This document shows positions 33,160 to 41,808 of a stretch of DNA of 64,000 bases, piece by piece. Origin of the DNA: JANYJZ01 sp964523395 (GTDB lineage Bacteria; Bacteroidota; Ignavibacteria; UBA10030; SZUA-254); assembly GCA_964523395.1 (NCBI GenBank), contig CAZFXS010000002.1, positions 310,001-374,000 of the forward strand, read 5' to 3'. A model generated the notes under the pieces. The model ran no database searches. It had not been told where the DNA came from and saw only the letters and a program-made list of their open reading frames with translations. How positions within the stretch are numbered: the first letter of the stretch is position 1; each line of letters begins with the position of its first letter. The position numbers and the translations under genes are program-made.

Positions 33160-35475
33160 CTATTCCACAACAATCTCATCTGCAAACAACCAAGCATTGT
33201 TGCCCGCACCCTGTTTGCCATCGGGGATCTTGCCTGCATTCCTCGCAAACACTTTGAGGTAACGCGCCTTCCTGTCATCGATATTCATGACTACCACACC
33301 ACCCGCACTCTTAACAACTTCTCCTGACATTGTCTGCACCGACGTAAAATTTACACCATCGTCTGAAGTAAAAACTTCGACACTCTTCGGAAGATAAATC
33401 CAGCTTCCTTCACCGTTGAAAAAATCGACCGACACTTTTGAAAACGATTCCTGTTTTCCGAAATCGACTACCGCCTCCATATCCGGTCCCCACCATCCAA
33501 TCCAGTTTTCCGCATGGCGCAGGGGATGCCCGCGCAGACCATTAACCAGCGTAAACGCGCCGTCACCCTCGTAGTTTTTATGCGGCGGGGTTTTCAGCTT
33601 GACCTTTTTTCCTGTCGATTTGGATATGAGAAACTCCTGAACGATGATATTTCCCTTCAGCTTCAATCCGTCAAAATATCCGACCTGAATTTTTTTACTC
33701 GAAGCAACAGCAATCGGTTCACTGTATCGTAATGAGGATGCTGTCGGCTTGCTTCCATCAATGGTGTAACGAATGCCTCCGGAGCCGAATGGAGAAGAAA
33801 GTTCAAACAAAACTCCGTCCCGTTGCGGTGAAGGTTTGATATCGGTCTTTAAGTCATAAATTGCCTTCGCGTAATTCACTCCCATCGCGTCAAGTATACC
33901 AAAGTGTTTGATGAGCCGCTGTTGGAATTCGTCATAACTCCGTTTTCCCTTTGGGCTCCAGACCACTTCGGCGAGTGCAGCCATCCGCGGGATTGCCATA
34001 TACTCGACATGTTCAGGCGTGGTAATGTATTCTGCCCAGACGTTTCCCTGCGCGCCGAGAATATATTTTCGCTGTGAGGGTTTCAGCACATCGGGTACCG
34101 GTTCGTACGAATATACTTTCTCCACAGTCGTGTATCCGCCGATCGCCAGCGGCTCATACATCGGGTTACCCTGGTAATAGTCAAAGTAGCAATGAGAACC
34201 TGGGGACATCACCGCGAAATGTTTGCTTTTTGCGGCGGCGATGCCGCCATCTATGCCGCGCCAGCTCATCACTGTCGCGTTCGGTGCAAGCCCGCCTTCG
34301 AGAATTTCATCCCATCCGATAATTTTCCGTCCATGCTTATTTACGAACTTTTCAATTCGTCGGATAAAATAACTTTGCAGTCCATGTTCATCCTTCAGCT
34401 TCAAGTTTTTGATGAGTGATTGACAGTGCTCGCAATTTTTCCATCGCACTTTCGGGCATTCATCTCCGCCGACATGAATGTATTTACCCGGGAATAACGA
34501 CATCACTTCGGTCAAAACATTTTCAAGAAAGGTAAACGTGATTTCTTTGGGACAGAAAACATCTTCAAAGACTCCCCACGCCTTGCCAACCTCAAAGGGT
34601 CCTCCTGTACACGAAAGTTCAGGATGCGATGCCAGCGCGGCAAGCGAATGGCCGGGCATTTCTATTTCCGGGACAACTGTAACATGGCGTTTCGCAGCGT
34701 ACCGGACCACATCTTTTATTTGTTCCTGAGTGTAGTAACCTCCATACCGGATTGTATCATATTGCTGCATGCTGAACGGACCAACCATCGATCCGCTTCG
34801 CCACGCGCCCACCTCCGTCAGTTTTGGATATTTTTTGATTTCAATCCGCCACCCCTGGTCATCCGTCAGATGCCAGTGGAAGGTGTTCATCTTATACATT
34901 GCGATAAAATCGATGTACTTTTTCACGAATTCTACGGGAAAGAAATGCCTGCAAACATCGAGATGCATCCCACGCCACGTGAAGCGCGGAAAATCTTCAA
35001 TCGTGACGACGGGTATTGCTACCTTTCCGTCTTTCAACGGAGGAGTCAGCATTTGCATGAGCGTGCGCGTTCCATAAAAAAGACCGGCATCTGTTGGAGA
35101 CTCGAGAAGGATCCGCAACGCTGATACAGACATCCGGTATCCTTCTGCACCGGCTTTCATGGAAGGATTTTTTATCAGTACAACCGCGTTCTTTTCTGAT
35201 CTCGGATGCAGTGAGTGCTTTAACGGCGGATTAATCCCCGTCTGATAATACAACTGTTCACACGTCAGTGACGCAAGGTCTGCTATTTTTGCTGAACCGT
35301 TGGCAACAACAAACGATGTTGTTTGATTGAATGTAAACGATCCTTTCCCGGAAACCATTTTTGCCGGTTTGGGAATAAGCGGAAGCGTTTTGTACATCGA
35401 TTGTGAGAATGCGAATAAAGGAAATAGAACCAGCGGCAAGATAAACAGGATACAACGTCTGAGAGGGTATGTCAT
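33160..35475 (-). CDS. GH20 beta-N-acetylhexosaminidase
   Basis: The 771-residue exported enzyme has a signal peptide (PLVLFPLFAFSQ), a GH20b N-terminal domain (about 30-150), the GH20 barrel (about 155-510; FTWRGMHLDVCRHFFP, HWHLTDDQGWRIEIKKYPKLTEVG and the catalytic pair in HVGGDECPK), a CHB-like segment (ELSSPFGSGGIRYTIDGSKPT) and a C-terminal F5/8 type C-like domain (about 630-771). It removes terminal beta-GlcNAc or beta-GalNAc with anchimeric assistance of the acetamido group. It completes the GH109-GH29-GH20 group. Confidence 0.95.
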   Translation of the reverse strand: MTYPLRRCILFILPLVLFPLFAFSQSMYKTLPLIPKPAKMVSGKGSFTFNQTTSFVVANGSAKIADLASLTCEQLYYQTGINPPLKHSLHPRSEKNAVVLIKNPSMKAGAEGYRMSVSALRILLESPTDAGLFYGTRTLMQMLTPPLKDGKVAIPVVTIEDFPRFTWRGMHLDVCRHFFPVEFVKKYIDFIAMYKMNTFHWHLTDDQGWRIEIKKYPKLTEVGAWRSGSMVGPFSMQQYDTIRYGGYYTQEQIKDVVRYAAKRHVTVVPEIEMPGHSLAALASHPELSCTGGPFEVGKAWGVFEDVFCPKEITFTFLENVLTEVMSLFPGKYIHVGGDECPKVRWKNCEHCQSLIKNLKLKDEHGLQSYFIRRIEKFVNKHGRKIIGWDEILEGGLAPNATVMSWRGIDGGIAAAKSKHFAVMSPGSHCYFDYYQGNPMYEPLAIGGYTTVEKVYSYEPVPDVLKPSQRKYILGAQGNVWAEYITTPEHVEYMAIPRMAALAEVVWSPKGKRSYDEFQQRLIKHFGILDAMGVNYAKAIYDLKTDIKPSPQRDGVLFELSSPFGSGGIRYTIDGSKPTASSLRYSEPIAVASSKKIQVGYFDGLKLKGNIIVQEFLISKSTGKKVKLKTPPHKNYEGDGAFTLVNGLRGHPLRHAENWIGWWGPDMEAVVDFGKQESFSKVSVDFFNGEGSWIYLPKSVEVFTSDDGVNFTSVQTMSGEVVKSAGGVVVMNIDDRKARYLKVFARNAGKIPDGKQGAGNNAWLFADEIVVE

Positions 35476-35600
35476 GATGCGATTGTGATCGTTGTGTGTG
35501 AATGAACAACCGCAGGGAATGTAATAAAAAAGAGGCAGGGATGAAAATGAGGAGAAGATTTTTCACCAGATATTAAGACCAATCCTGATCGTTTCTGAAT

Positions 35601-35707
35601 CCCCTATAGTTCCCTTGGTAAAGGGGACGTTGTGAAGCTCCTATGTTGAGCAAGCCCTCTCTTTATGAGACTAAACGTCCCCCTTCAATGATGGGGGACT
35701 ACAGGGG
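35601..35707. repeat. Intergenic imperfect inverted repeat overlapping the end of the PLP-lyase gene
   Basis: Outer arms CCCCTATAG (35601-35609) and CTACAGGGG (35699-35707) pair with one mismatch, and inner arms around GGGGACGTT and AACGTCCCCC pair as well, giving a long stem-rich element. Its right arm encodes the last eight residues (NPPVVPHH) and stop of the upstream gene. It is of the common GTCCCCC dispersed type. Confidence 0.55.
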
Positions 35708-36992
35708 GATTGACCAACTCCTGCCCCACATCCGTGTGCGCGTATACATTCGCCAGCGCCTGATCGATATCCCAGATAATATCGTCCGGGTTTTCAACAC
35801 CGATGGAAAGCCGGATCAGTTTCGATGTAATCGACATTGCCTGCCGCTCTTCCGGCGATACATCGATATGCGTCATCGTTGCCGGGTGTTCTGCCAGTGA
35901 TTCAGTACTGCCGAGGCTGACGGCGAGCTTGATGAGCTTGAGCGAATTCAAAAACAGAAACGCTTCTTTCTCTCCGCCGCGGATATCAAACGACACCATC
36001 GCACCGGGAGAGAGGCATTGCTTTATATAGACATCGTACTGCGAATCAGTTTTCGGGATGAGGCCAAGGTAATATACTTTCTCCACCAATGGATGCCGGT
36101 TCAGATACTCTGCCACTTTCACCGCGTTGGTTGCCTGGCATTCCATCCGCACTTTCAGCGTCTCAAGGCTTCGCAGTAAGAGCCAGCCGTTCCAGGGGCC
36201 AGCCATATTTCCTAAAAATGTCCGCATCGTCTTGATGCGCTTGATAAGGTGTTTCGAGCCGAGACACGCGCCCGCGATAACATCGCTGTGCCCGCCGATG
36301 TATTTTGTGGCTGAGTACAGCACAAGGTCGGCGCCGAACTTCAACGGATGCTGCCAAAGCGGGCCCAGGTATGTATTGTCAACCGCGATGTACACCTGTT
36401 TATCTTTCGTGGAAAATTCATCCGCGATTTCTTTGCAGATGCCAATGTCGATGAGCGCATTTGTCGGATTGCCCGGCGTTTCGACAAAAATCATTGCCAG
36501 TTTATCCGCTTTGCCGGATGCTTTTACTTTACGGATGATGTCTGCTTTCGTATCGCAGGCGGAAAACGAAACAGGCTGAATCCCGAATTTCACCAGGATC
36601 TTTTCGATGAAGTGGTCCGTCCCGCCGTAGAGTGGGGATGAGTGAAGAAGCAAATCGCCGGGATTGAGAAACTCCAGGAGCGCGGTGGTAATTGCCGCCA
36701 TGCCGCTTTCAAAGACGGCGCAATCTTCAGCTTTATCCCAGAGGCAGAGGCGGTTTTCCAGTATTTCGAGGTCGGGATTATTGATGCGGCTGTAAATGAG
36801 CCCCGGCTCTTCACCCGATTCCGGTTTCCGGAGCCCATAGGCAAGCTCAAAAAACGCCTTGCCGGCTTCGGCGTTTTTAAAGACAAAGGTGGATGTCTGA
36901 AAAATGGGACTTTTGATGGCGCCTTCGGATAGTTCCGGCTTGTAGCCGTACGACATCATGAGACTTTCAGGTTTGAGATGCTCTTTTTTCAT
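35685..36992 (-). CDS. Cys/Met metabolism PLP enzyme (cystathionine gamma-synthase / methionine gamma-lyase family)
   Basis: The ATG at 36992 has an AAGGAG site 9 nt upstream, giving 435 residues. Family motifs are YSRINNPDLEILENRL, ESGMAAITTALLEFL, PLYGGT, VETPGNPTNALIDI and the PLP lysine in LYSATKYIGGHSD. The family covers gamma-synthase, gamma-lyase and sulfhydrylases; substrate cannot be fixed from sequence, although a 30-residue insertion after FFELAYGLRKPESGE suggests the COG0626 subgroup often named cystathionine gamma-synthase family protein. The C-terminus reads into a dispersed repeat. No pathway neighbours are present. Confidence 0.88.
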   Translation of the reverse strand: MKKEHLKPESLMMSYGYKPELSEGAIKSPIFQTSTFVFKNAEAGKAFFELAYGLRKPESGEEPGLIYSRINNPDLEILENRLCLWDKAEDCAVFESGMAAITTALLEFLNPGDLLLHSSPLYGGTDHFIEKILVKFGIQPVSFSACDTKADIIRKVKASGKADKLAMIFVETPGNPTNALIDIGICKEIADEFSTKDKQVYIAVDNTYLGPLWQHPLKFGADLVLYSATKYIGGHSDVIAGACLGSKHLIKRIKTMRTFLGNMAGPWNGWLLLRSLETLKVRMECQATNAVKVAEYLNRHPLVEKVYYLGLIPKTDSQYDVYIKQCLSPGAMVSFDIRGGEKEAFLFLNSLKLIKLAVSLGSTESLAEHPATMTHIDVSPEERQAMSITSKLIRLSIGVENPDDIIWDIDQALANVYAHTDVGQELVNPPVVPHH

Positions 36993-37350
36993 TTTTGATT
37001 GCTCCTTCCTCAAAAATACACCGGTTGCAATTATGACTTGAACAGGTGTGTATATAGTTCATAAAGCGTGCCATGGAATTATGAAAAGTAAATTTGATTT
37101 CGGAGGGATTGGTGTGAAATTATTTATAGCCTCACCCCAATCCCCTCTCCCAATTCAGCAATACGAATTGGGAGAGGGGTGGCTCCGACAAAGTCGGAGT
37201 CGGGGTGAGGGCCAAATATTTCATTAGTTCATTTTATAAAAAATTAATAGATCATTTTTTCTTATGATCGCTTGAAGCTCATCAGATAAAAAGGTACATT
37301 GATGAAGATTTGTACCGTTACTCGTCTAACATTGAGTTTGGGATGGAGCT
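36993..37350. other. Intergenic region with structured repeat, no gene seen
   Basis: The 358 bp between divergent genes holds the repeat at 37130-37210 and otherwise AT-rich sequence that should contain both promoters. I found no convincing coding frame. Confidence 0.6.
37130..37210. repeat. Dispersed repeat able to fold as a three-way junction
   Basis: Outer arms CCTCACCCC (37130-37138) and GGGGTGAGG (37202-37210) enclose two hairpins: 14-bp arms CCCCTCTCCCAATT (37142-37155) and its complement (37166-37179), and CTCCGAC-AAA-GTCGGAG (37183-37199). The CCTCACCCC...CCCTCTCCC type of element is widespread in unrelated bacterial genomes. Confidence 0.75.
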
Positions 37351-38670
37351 ATGAGTAATTCAATAATACATCATCTCGCAAAAACAATTTTCCGTTGTGT
37401 TTTACTTTTATTGACAGTATCAAGTATGACACTGTCTCAATGGTACAAGCAAGACGCTCCCACTACAAAAGATTTGTTTGATGTTCATTTTGTAAATCCT
37501 GATGTGGGATGGATCGTTGGAATGGATGGGATTATTCTCCATACAACCAACGGAGGACTTACGTGGGAATCTCAAATTTCTCAGGATACTACTCGGTGGC
37601 TTCTTGGAGTTTTTGCTCATGATAAAAACACATGTTGGGCGGTTGGGGTGGATACTTTAATTATTAGAACAACAGATGGAGGAAAGACGTGGATCCATGT
37701 GAAGCTCAACGTTCCTCTTTTAGATTATTGGGTTGCTACAAGCATCGATTTTATTGGTCAGGATACCGGATGGATTGCAGGGTATTATCGAGTTACGTCG
37801 CTGGATAATAGTTTTATTTTGAAAACGACAGATGGCGGTTTAACATGGAATAAACAATATTTACCTATCAACTTATGTGTACCAGTTGCATTGGATGCAC
37901 TTACTGCTTCTTACGCATATATGTCGTGTGGATATAGCATTATGAGATCGACAGACGGTTTGACGTGGCAATTAGTTTTAGACGCTCCAGGAGAGTTTGC
38001 ATTTACTGATATTGATTTTGTAACACCGAATATTGGTTGGTTCATTTTTGGGGGAAATGGGGTAAGCAATATTTATCGATCAGACGATAGTGGTAGTACA
38101 GCCCAAATTCAATTGATTTCCTCGTTTGCTGGAGTAGACATCCATACAAGTTTCGTTGATACGATCCATGGCTGGGTGGTTCAACACTCTGGATCCACAG
38201 ATGCAATTGAAATATGGGGCACGTCAAACGGAGGGTGGGCCTGGATCAAGCAGCTTGAGTATCCATATACCCCAGGTTATCAACGAGCAAAAAGAATTCT
38301 TTTTATTGACTCATTGAATGGTTGGATGGTTGGAGAGGAAGGAATGGTGTATCATACAGATAATGGTGGAGTTACAAATATCCAAAGCGAAGGCGATGTT
38401 TTACCGCGAGAGATTTTCATTTCACAAAACTATCCCAACCCCTTCAATCCTCTCACAACCATTTCCTATGAATTACCGAATGCATCCAGCGTCGTGTTGC
38501 GCGTATATAATTTGCTGGGAGAAGAAATCAGGACACTTGTGAACGAAATAAAACCCGCGGGCTATCATTCGGTGAACTTCGACGGGGGAAATCTTCCGGG
38601 CGGCGTCTATTTTTACAGGCTTCAGGCGGGGAGCTTCTTGGCGACGAAGAAGCTTGTGCTGATAAAATAA
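37351..38670 (+). CDS. Secreted YCF48/BNR-repeat protein with T9SS sorting domain
   Basis: The 439-residue protein has a signal peptide (CVLLLLTVSSMTLSQ), about six BNR/photosynthesis-stability-factor-like repeats of the DVGWIVGMDGIILHTTNGGLTWE type (residues 40-345) forming a probable beta-propeller, and a T9SS domain (SQNYPNPFNPLTTISYELP to the end, AGYHSVNFDGG, LATKKLVLIK). It should be exported to the cell surface or medium. The 5' two-thirds is AT-richer than the sorting domain, which may reflect domain shuffling. Confidence 0.9.
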   Translation: MSNSIIHHLAKTIFRCVLLLLTVSSMTLSQWYKQDAPTTKDLFDVHFVNPDVGWIVGMDGIILHTTNGGLTWESQISQDTTRWLLGVFAHDKNTCWAVGVDTLIIRTTDGGKTWIHVKLNVPLLDYWVATSIDFIGQDTGWIAGYYRVTSLDNSFILKTTDGGLTWNKQYLPINLCVPVALDALTASYAYMSCGYSIMRSTDGLTWQLVLDAPGEFAFTDIDFVTPNIGWFIFGGNGVSNIYRSDDSGSTAQIQLISSFAGVDIHTSFVDTIHGWVVQHSGSTDAIEIWGTSNGGWAWIKQLEYPYTPGYQRAKRILFIDSLNGWMVGEEGMVYHTDNGGVTNIQSEGDVLPREIFISQNYPNPFNPLTTISYELPNASSVVLRVYNLLGEEIRTLVNEIKPAGYHSVNFDGGNLPGGVYFYRLQAGSFLATKKLVLIK

Positions 38671-38678
38671 TACAGGCC

Positions 38679-38868
38679 GCTCCTAACGGAGCTTCAGAAA
38701 TGGTCTTTGATTCCTGGTTTACAAACAGAACGCTCCTGACGGAGCGCTTCTAACAACCTTCGTGCAAAGGTGATTATATAATCTTCATTGTAAGTACTCT
38801 AACAGTCCCGTTAGGGACGGCCTGTTTGTACCTTCGCACAAGTAATCATTGAGAAGCCCCGTTGGGGC
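38679..38868. repeat. Cluster of four short REP-like palindromes
   Basis: GCTCCTAACGGAGC (38679-38692), CGCTCCTGACGGAGCG (38731-38746), GTCCCGTTAGGGAC (38805-38818) and GCCCCGTTGGGGC (38856-38868) are hairpins with the shared loop core TAACG/TGACG/GTTAG/GTTGG and similar flanks (GGCCTGTTTGTA, GCGACCTGTTGA). They fill the gap between two convergent genes and may also terminate transcription. Confidence 0.7.
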
Positions 38869-38882
38869 GACCTGTTGATTCT

Positions 38883-40004
38883 TTAAAACCTCGTCCCATT
38901 CTCATTAAAAACCGCAATCCCATCATCCGTCCCGATCCAGAGATTGCCTCTCCGGTCAATGAGCAGCGCGTTCACCATATTATTCGGAAGTTCGGGAGTA
39001 TTCGAAGTGTTGAACACCGTCCATGTCGTATCCCTTAAACAAACCAACCCTTCGCTTGTACCAAACCACCGCGTGCTTTCAAGGTCAGTAACTACGGCCT
39101 TGACACCGGACGCAGGTATCTTTCCTCCTGTGGTTGCATTGGTATAATGACGCGTCACGCCGGATACCGGATTGTAGCTTGACACACCAGCTCCCTGCCC
39201 GGCATTTTTTGCCAGCCACACTGTTTTCGAAAGATCGAACGCAATTGAGACAACCGGACCACTATGTTCAGTCGGCAACTCATAGCTTGACCAATTCTCC
39301 AACCCGCTGTTATCCACCCTGAATGAAAATACGCCGCGGTTAAACGTCCCGAACCAGACCGAACTGGTAATAATATCGTACGCAGAACAGATAACAGTAT
39401 TTGTCGGCATCTGCGGAACATTGGCTGTTGAATACGACCTCCATGTGCCTTCGTCAGGTTCAGTCGTGCTTGGAATATATCTACTGATTCCGCCAATAGC
39501 TGTTGAAACCCAGACATCTCCGACCTGGATGATGTCCGCGGAAACTCCGGAGACCGAATTAAATGGTATGCTTGGATAAAGATATGTCTGCCAGACTTTA
39601 TTAGTCGAGCCTGAATGATACCGCCGTACGCCTCCACCATCGAGACCAAACCAGACACTCCCATCAATGCCGGGAGAAATTGCATTGACAACATAAACAA
39701 TATCATATCCTCCGTCGTTTCTGTAATGTCTGTAACTTAGAGAATCTCGTATTCTTCCCCAGACACCTCCTGAGAATGACGACGCACCACTATCTGTGCC
39801 TATCCACACTTTGCCATCGACACCAAGACCAAACGTATTAATTCTGCTGTGAGCAAGGGCGATGATGTCCGATCTCTTAAATGTCACCCACGGCGGACCC
39901 GGCGGCGGGGGAGCCAGTACGTTATCGCCGTTCTTACAACCGGAAACAATATTGACTGAGACAATTATTACACATACCGCAATCATATAACGATATGTAC
40001 TCAC
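38883..40004 (-). CDS. Lipoprotein with regulator-propeller repeats
   Basis: The start is a GTG at 40004, with a strong GAGGAGG site at 40010-40016; upstream frames overlap the neighbouring gene. The 373-residue product begins MSTYRYMIAVCVIIVSVNIVSGC, a lipoprotein signal with Cys about residue 23, followed by a Pro-rich linker and propeller repeats (ALLIDRRGNLWIGTDDGIAVF type) across the rest. It resembles the sensor part of propeller kinases but has no kinase, so it may be a surface or periplasmic binding protein. It is 25 bp after the DUF885 gene. Confidence 0.8.
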   Translation of the reverse strand: MSTYRYMIAVCVIIVSVNIVSGCKNGDNVLAPPPPGPPWVTFKRSDIIALAHSRINTFGLGVDGKVWIGTDSGASSFSGGVWGRIRDSLSYRHYRNDGGYDIVYVVNAISPGIDGSVWFGLDGGGVRRYHSGSTNKVWQTYLYPSIPFNSVSGVSADIIQVGDVWVSTAIGGISRYIPSTTEPDEGTWRSYSTANVPQMPTNTVICSAYDIITSSVWFGTFNRGVFSFRVDNSGLENWSSYELPTEHSGPVVSIAFDLSKTVWLAKNAGQGAGVSSYNPVSGVTRHYTNATTGGKIPASGVKAVVTDLESTRWFGTSEGLVCLRDTTWTVFNTSNTPELPNNMVNALLIDRRGNLWIGTDDGIAVFNENGTRF

Positions 40005-40029
40005 TAAGCCCTCCTCTTGTTTGATGCAT

Positions 40030-41778
40030 TTATTTTCCGGGAACAGTCCCGTAAAACTTCCATCCCGGCTTAAAATCCTTTGAGAGTTTCTGTGTCGACA
40101 AACTTGCCCGCACCATCTCAACGGGAATGGCGTTCTCCCGCAAAATCGCGTCATGATACTCGCGGTCAGTCATGATGCCTGTATCCACCAGCTCGTTGCG
40201 GAGCGCCCGGAACTGCAACGCGCCCAGCATGTACGCGCATTGATACAACGGCCCGTACCCTCCGCTGAATGAACGCCGCACTTCCGCCGCCGCGTTGTCG
40301 CGCTCGTGGCCTACTTTTTCCACGAGGAAATCGATGCATTGTTGCGGCGTCATTTTTTCGAGATGAAAACTGAGCGAGAAAATTATCCGCGCGCACCGGT
40401 GCATCCGCCAGAAGAGCATGCCAATACGGTCCTCAGGTGATCTGGGAAATCCTTTATCCCAGAACACCATCTCCCAGTACAACGCGTTCCCCTCGATATA
40501 GAACGGAGTGTAAAACAAACTGCGGTACGGTTTGTAGCGGTCGTTCATAAATCCCTGCAGATGATGCCCGGGAATTAATTCATGGAATACCACCGCGCGG
40601 GAAAAATGAATATTGTTTCCCCGCAAGACCATCATTTTCTGGTCATGTTCCATCGCGTCGGTCGGGAATGCCACCTGCACAACTTCACCTCCGAGGAAAA
40701 ACGGCGCGGTTTTCTGAGCCTCCGCTGAAAGCATTTCCATCCTCCACGTCTCTTTCGCCACTAACGGCACCGTAACCAGGTTCAGTGAATCGACAAAGCG
40801 TATTGCCTCATCGGCAAGGAACTTTACAAGCTCCGGTTGTTTGCCCGGTTCGACGTGAAGTGTCTTGACATACTCAAGCGCTTTCTTCCAGTCATCGCCG
40901 TAGCCCAGTTCATGTGACGCGCGTTTCATTTCCGTTTCGCACCAGGCGAATTCTTTATTGGCAATCGCGATCAGTTCTTCGGGAGTGTAGGGAATCATTT
41001 CGGATGCAAGATCGTTCATCAACGCTTCACGGCCAATCGGATCGCCGATGATGGTAGTTTTATCGTCTTCTTTCACACCGGCAACTTTTTCGCGAAGGAA
41101 TGTGGCGTACTCCTGCATCGCTTTGTCGAGCGTCTTGTACGGCTCCGCCACCCACCAGCTGAACATCGGATCGTAGCCGTCATAATATTCGAACCACCGT
41201 TTGAGCCCGTTGCGTAGCGTACTAATCGTTCCTGATGCCCGGTTCGCCACCGTCTTCTTTACGGGTGCGGATTTTAATTGCGATTCGACGACAGTACGTG
41301 ACTTGTCCATCTGTTTGACCAGATCCGCAAGAGTAACGGCCGTCTTTTCCGCGTCCAGTGGTTTCATCGCACGGCGCGATTCGAGAATATCGATCAACGT
41401 TTTGGAAAAAGGAATCAGGGGATTCATTTCAACAACATTTTTTTGTTGAGTATCGAGTTGGCCTAACTCATGGTTAAGGTAATTTTTGAACAGGAGATAA
41501 TCGATTTTGCCGCCCTGACTAAGTTTATCAAACTCGACACGTGAAAGTTTAACAAGCCAGGAGGAATAAAACCGTTTCATCCTCTCTTGTCTGGCCGGAG
41601 ACACTGAAATTGAGTAAAATCTTCCCAAACTTCCCTGATCCGCCGAAAACATTTCGATCATTGATCGAAGTTCACTCTGATCCTGAAACGACTCCTTCTC
41701 ACCGGTATCCTGGACCGCATAACCGAGTGTCGTAATGAAAAGCAAAAATAGCACAAAACTATTTCTTACCAACATCAT
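40030..41778 (-). CDS. DUF885 family exported protein, putative metallo-carboxypeptidase
   Basis: The 582-residue protein has a signal peptide (FVLFLLFITTLGYAVQ) and a full DUF885 domain. The motif VFHELIPGHHLQGFMNDRY carries the HExxPGHxxQ metal-binding pattern of this group, and RMHRCARIIFSLSFHLEKMTPQQCIDFLVEKVG is also typical. Members resemble Thermus carboxypeptidases in fold; substrate unknown. It is probably co-transcribed with the propeller lipoprotein downstream and lies 30 bp after the GH31 gene. Confidence 0.88.
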   Translation of the reverse strand: MMLVRNSFVLFLLFITTLGYAVQDTGEKESFQDQSELRSMIEMFSADQGSLGRFYSISVSPARQERMKRFYSSWLVKLSRVEFDKLSQGGKIDYLLFKNYLNHELGQLDTQQKNVVEMNPLIPFSKTLIDILESRRAMKPLDAEKTAVTLADLVKQMDKSRTVVESQLKSAPVKKTVANRASGTISTLRNGLKRWFEYYDGYDPMFSWWVAEPYKTLDKAMQEYATFLREKVAGVKEDDKTTIIGDPIGREALMNDLASEMIPYTPEELIAIANKEFAWCETEMKRASHELGYGDDWKKALEYVKTLHVEPGKQPELVKFLADEAIRFVDSLNLVTVPLVAKETWRMEMLSAEAQKTAPFFLGGEVVQVAFPTDAMEHDQKMMVLRGNNIHFSRAVVFHELIPGHHLQGFMNDRYKPYRSLFYTPFYIEGNALYWEMVFWDKGFPRSPEDRIGMLFWRMHRCARIIFSLSFHLEKMTPQQCIDFLVEKVGHERDNAAAEVRRSFSGGYGPLYQCAYMLGALQFRALRNELVDTGIMTDREYHDAILRENAIPVEMVRASLSTQKLSKDFKPGWKFYGTVPGK

Positions 41779-41808
41779 ATGATAGTTCTCCTGTATAAAA
41801 GACGAAAA

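Noticed and set aside
40005..40154. Longer start for the propeller lipoprotein
   Set aside because: It overlaps the DUF885 gene; the GTG at 40004 has a strong GAGGAGG site and exposes a clean lipoprotein signal.
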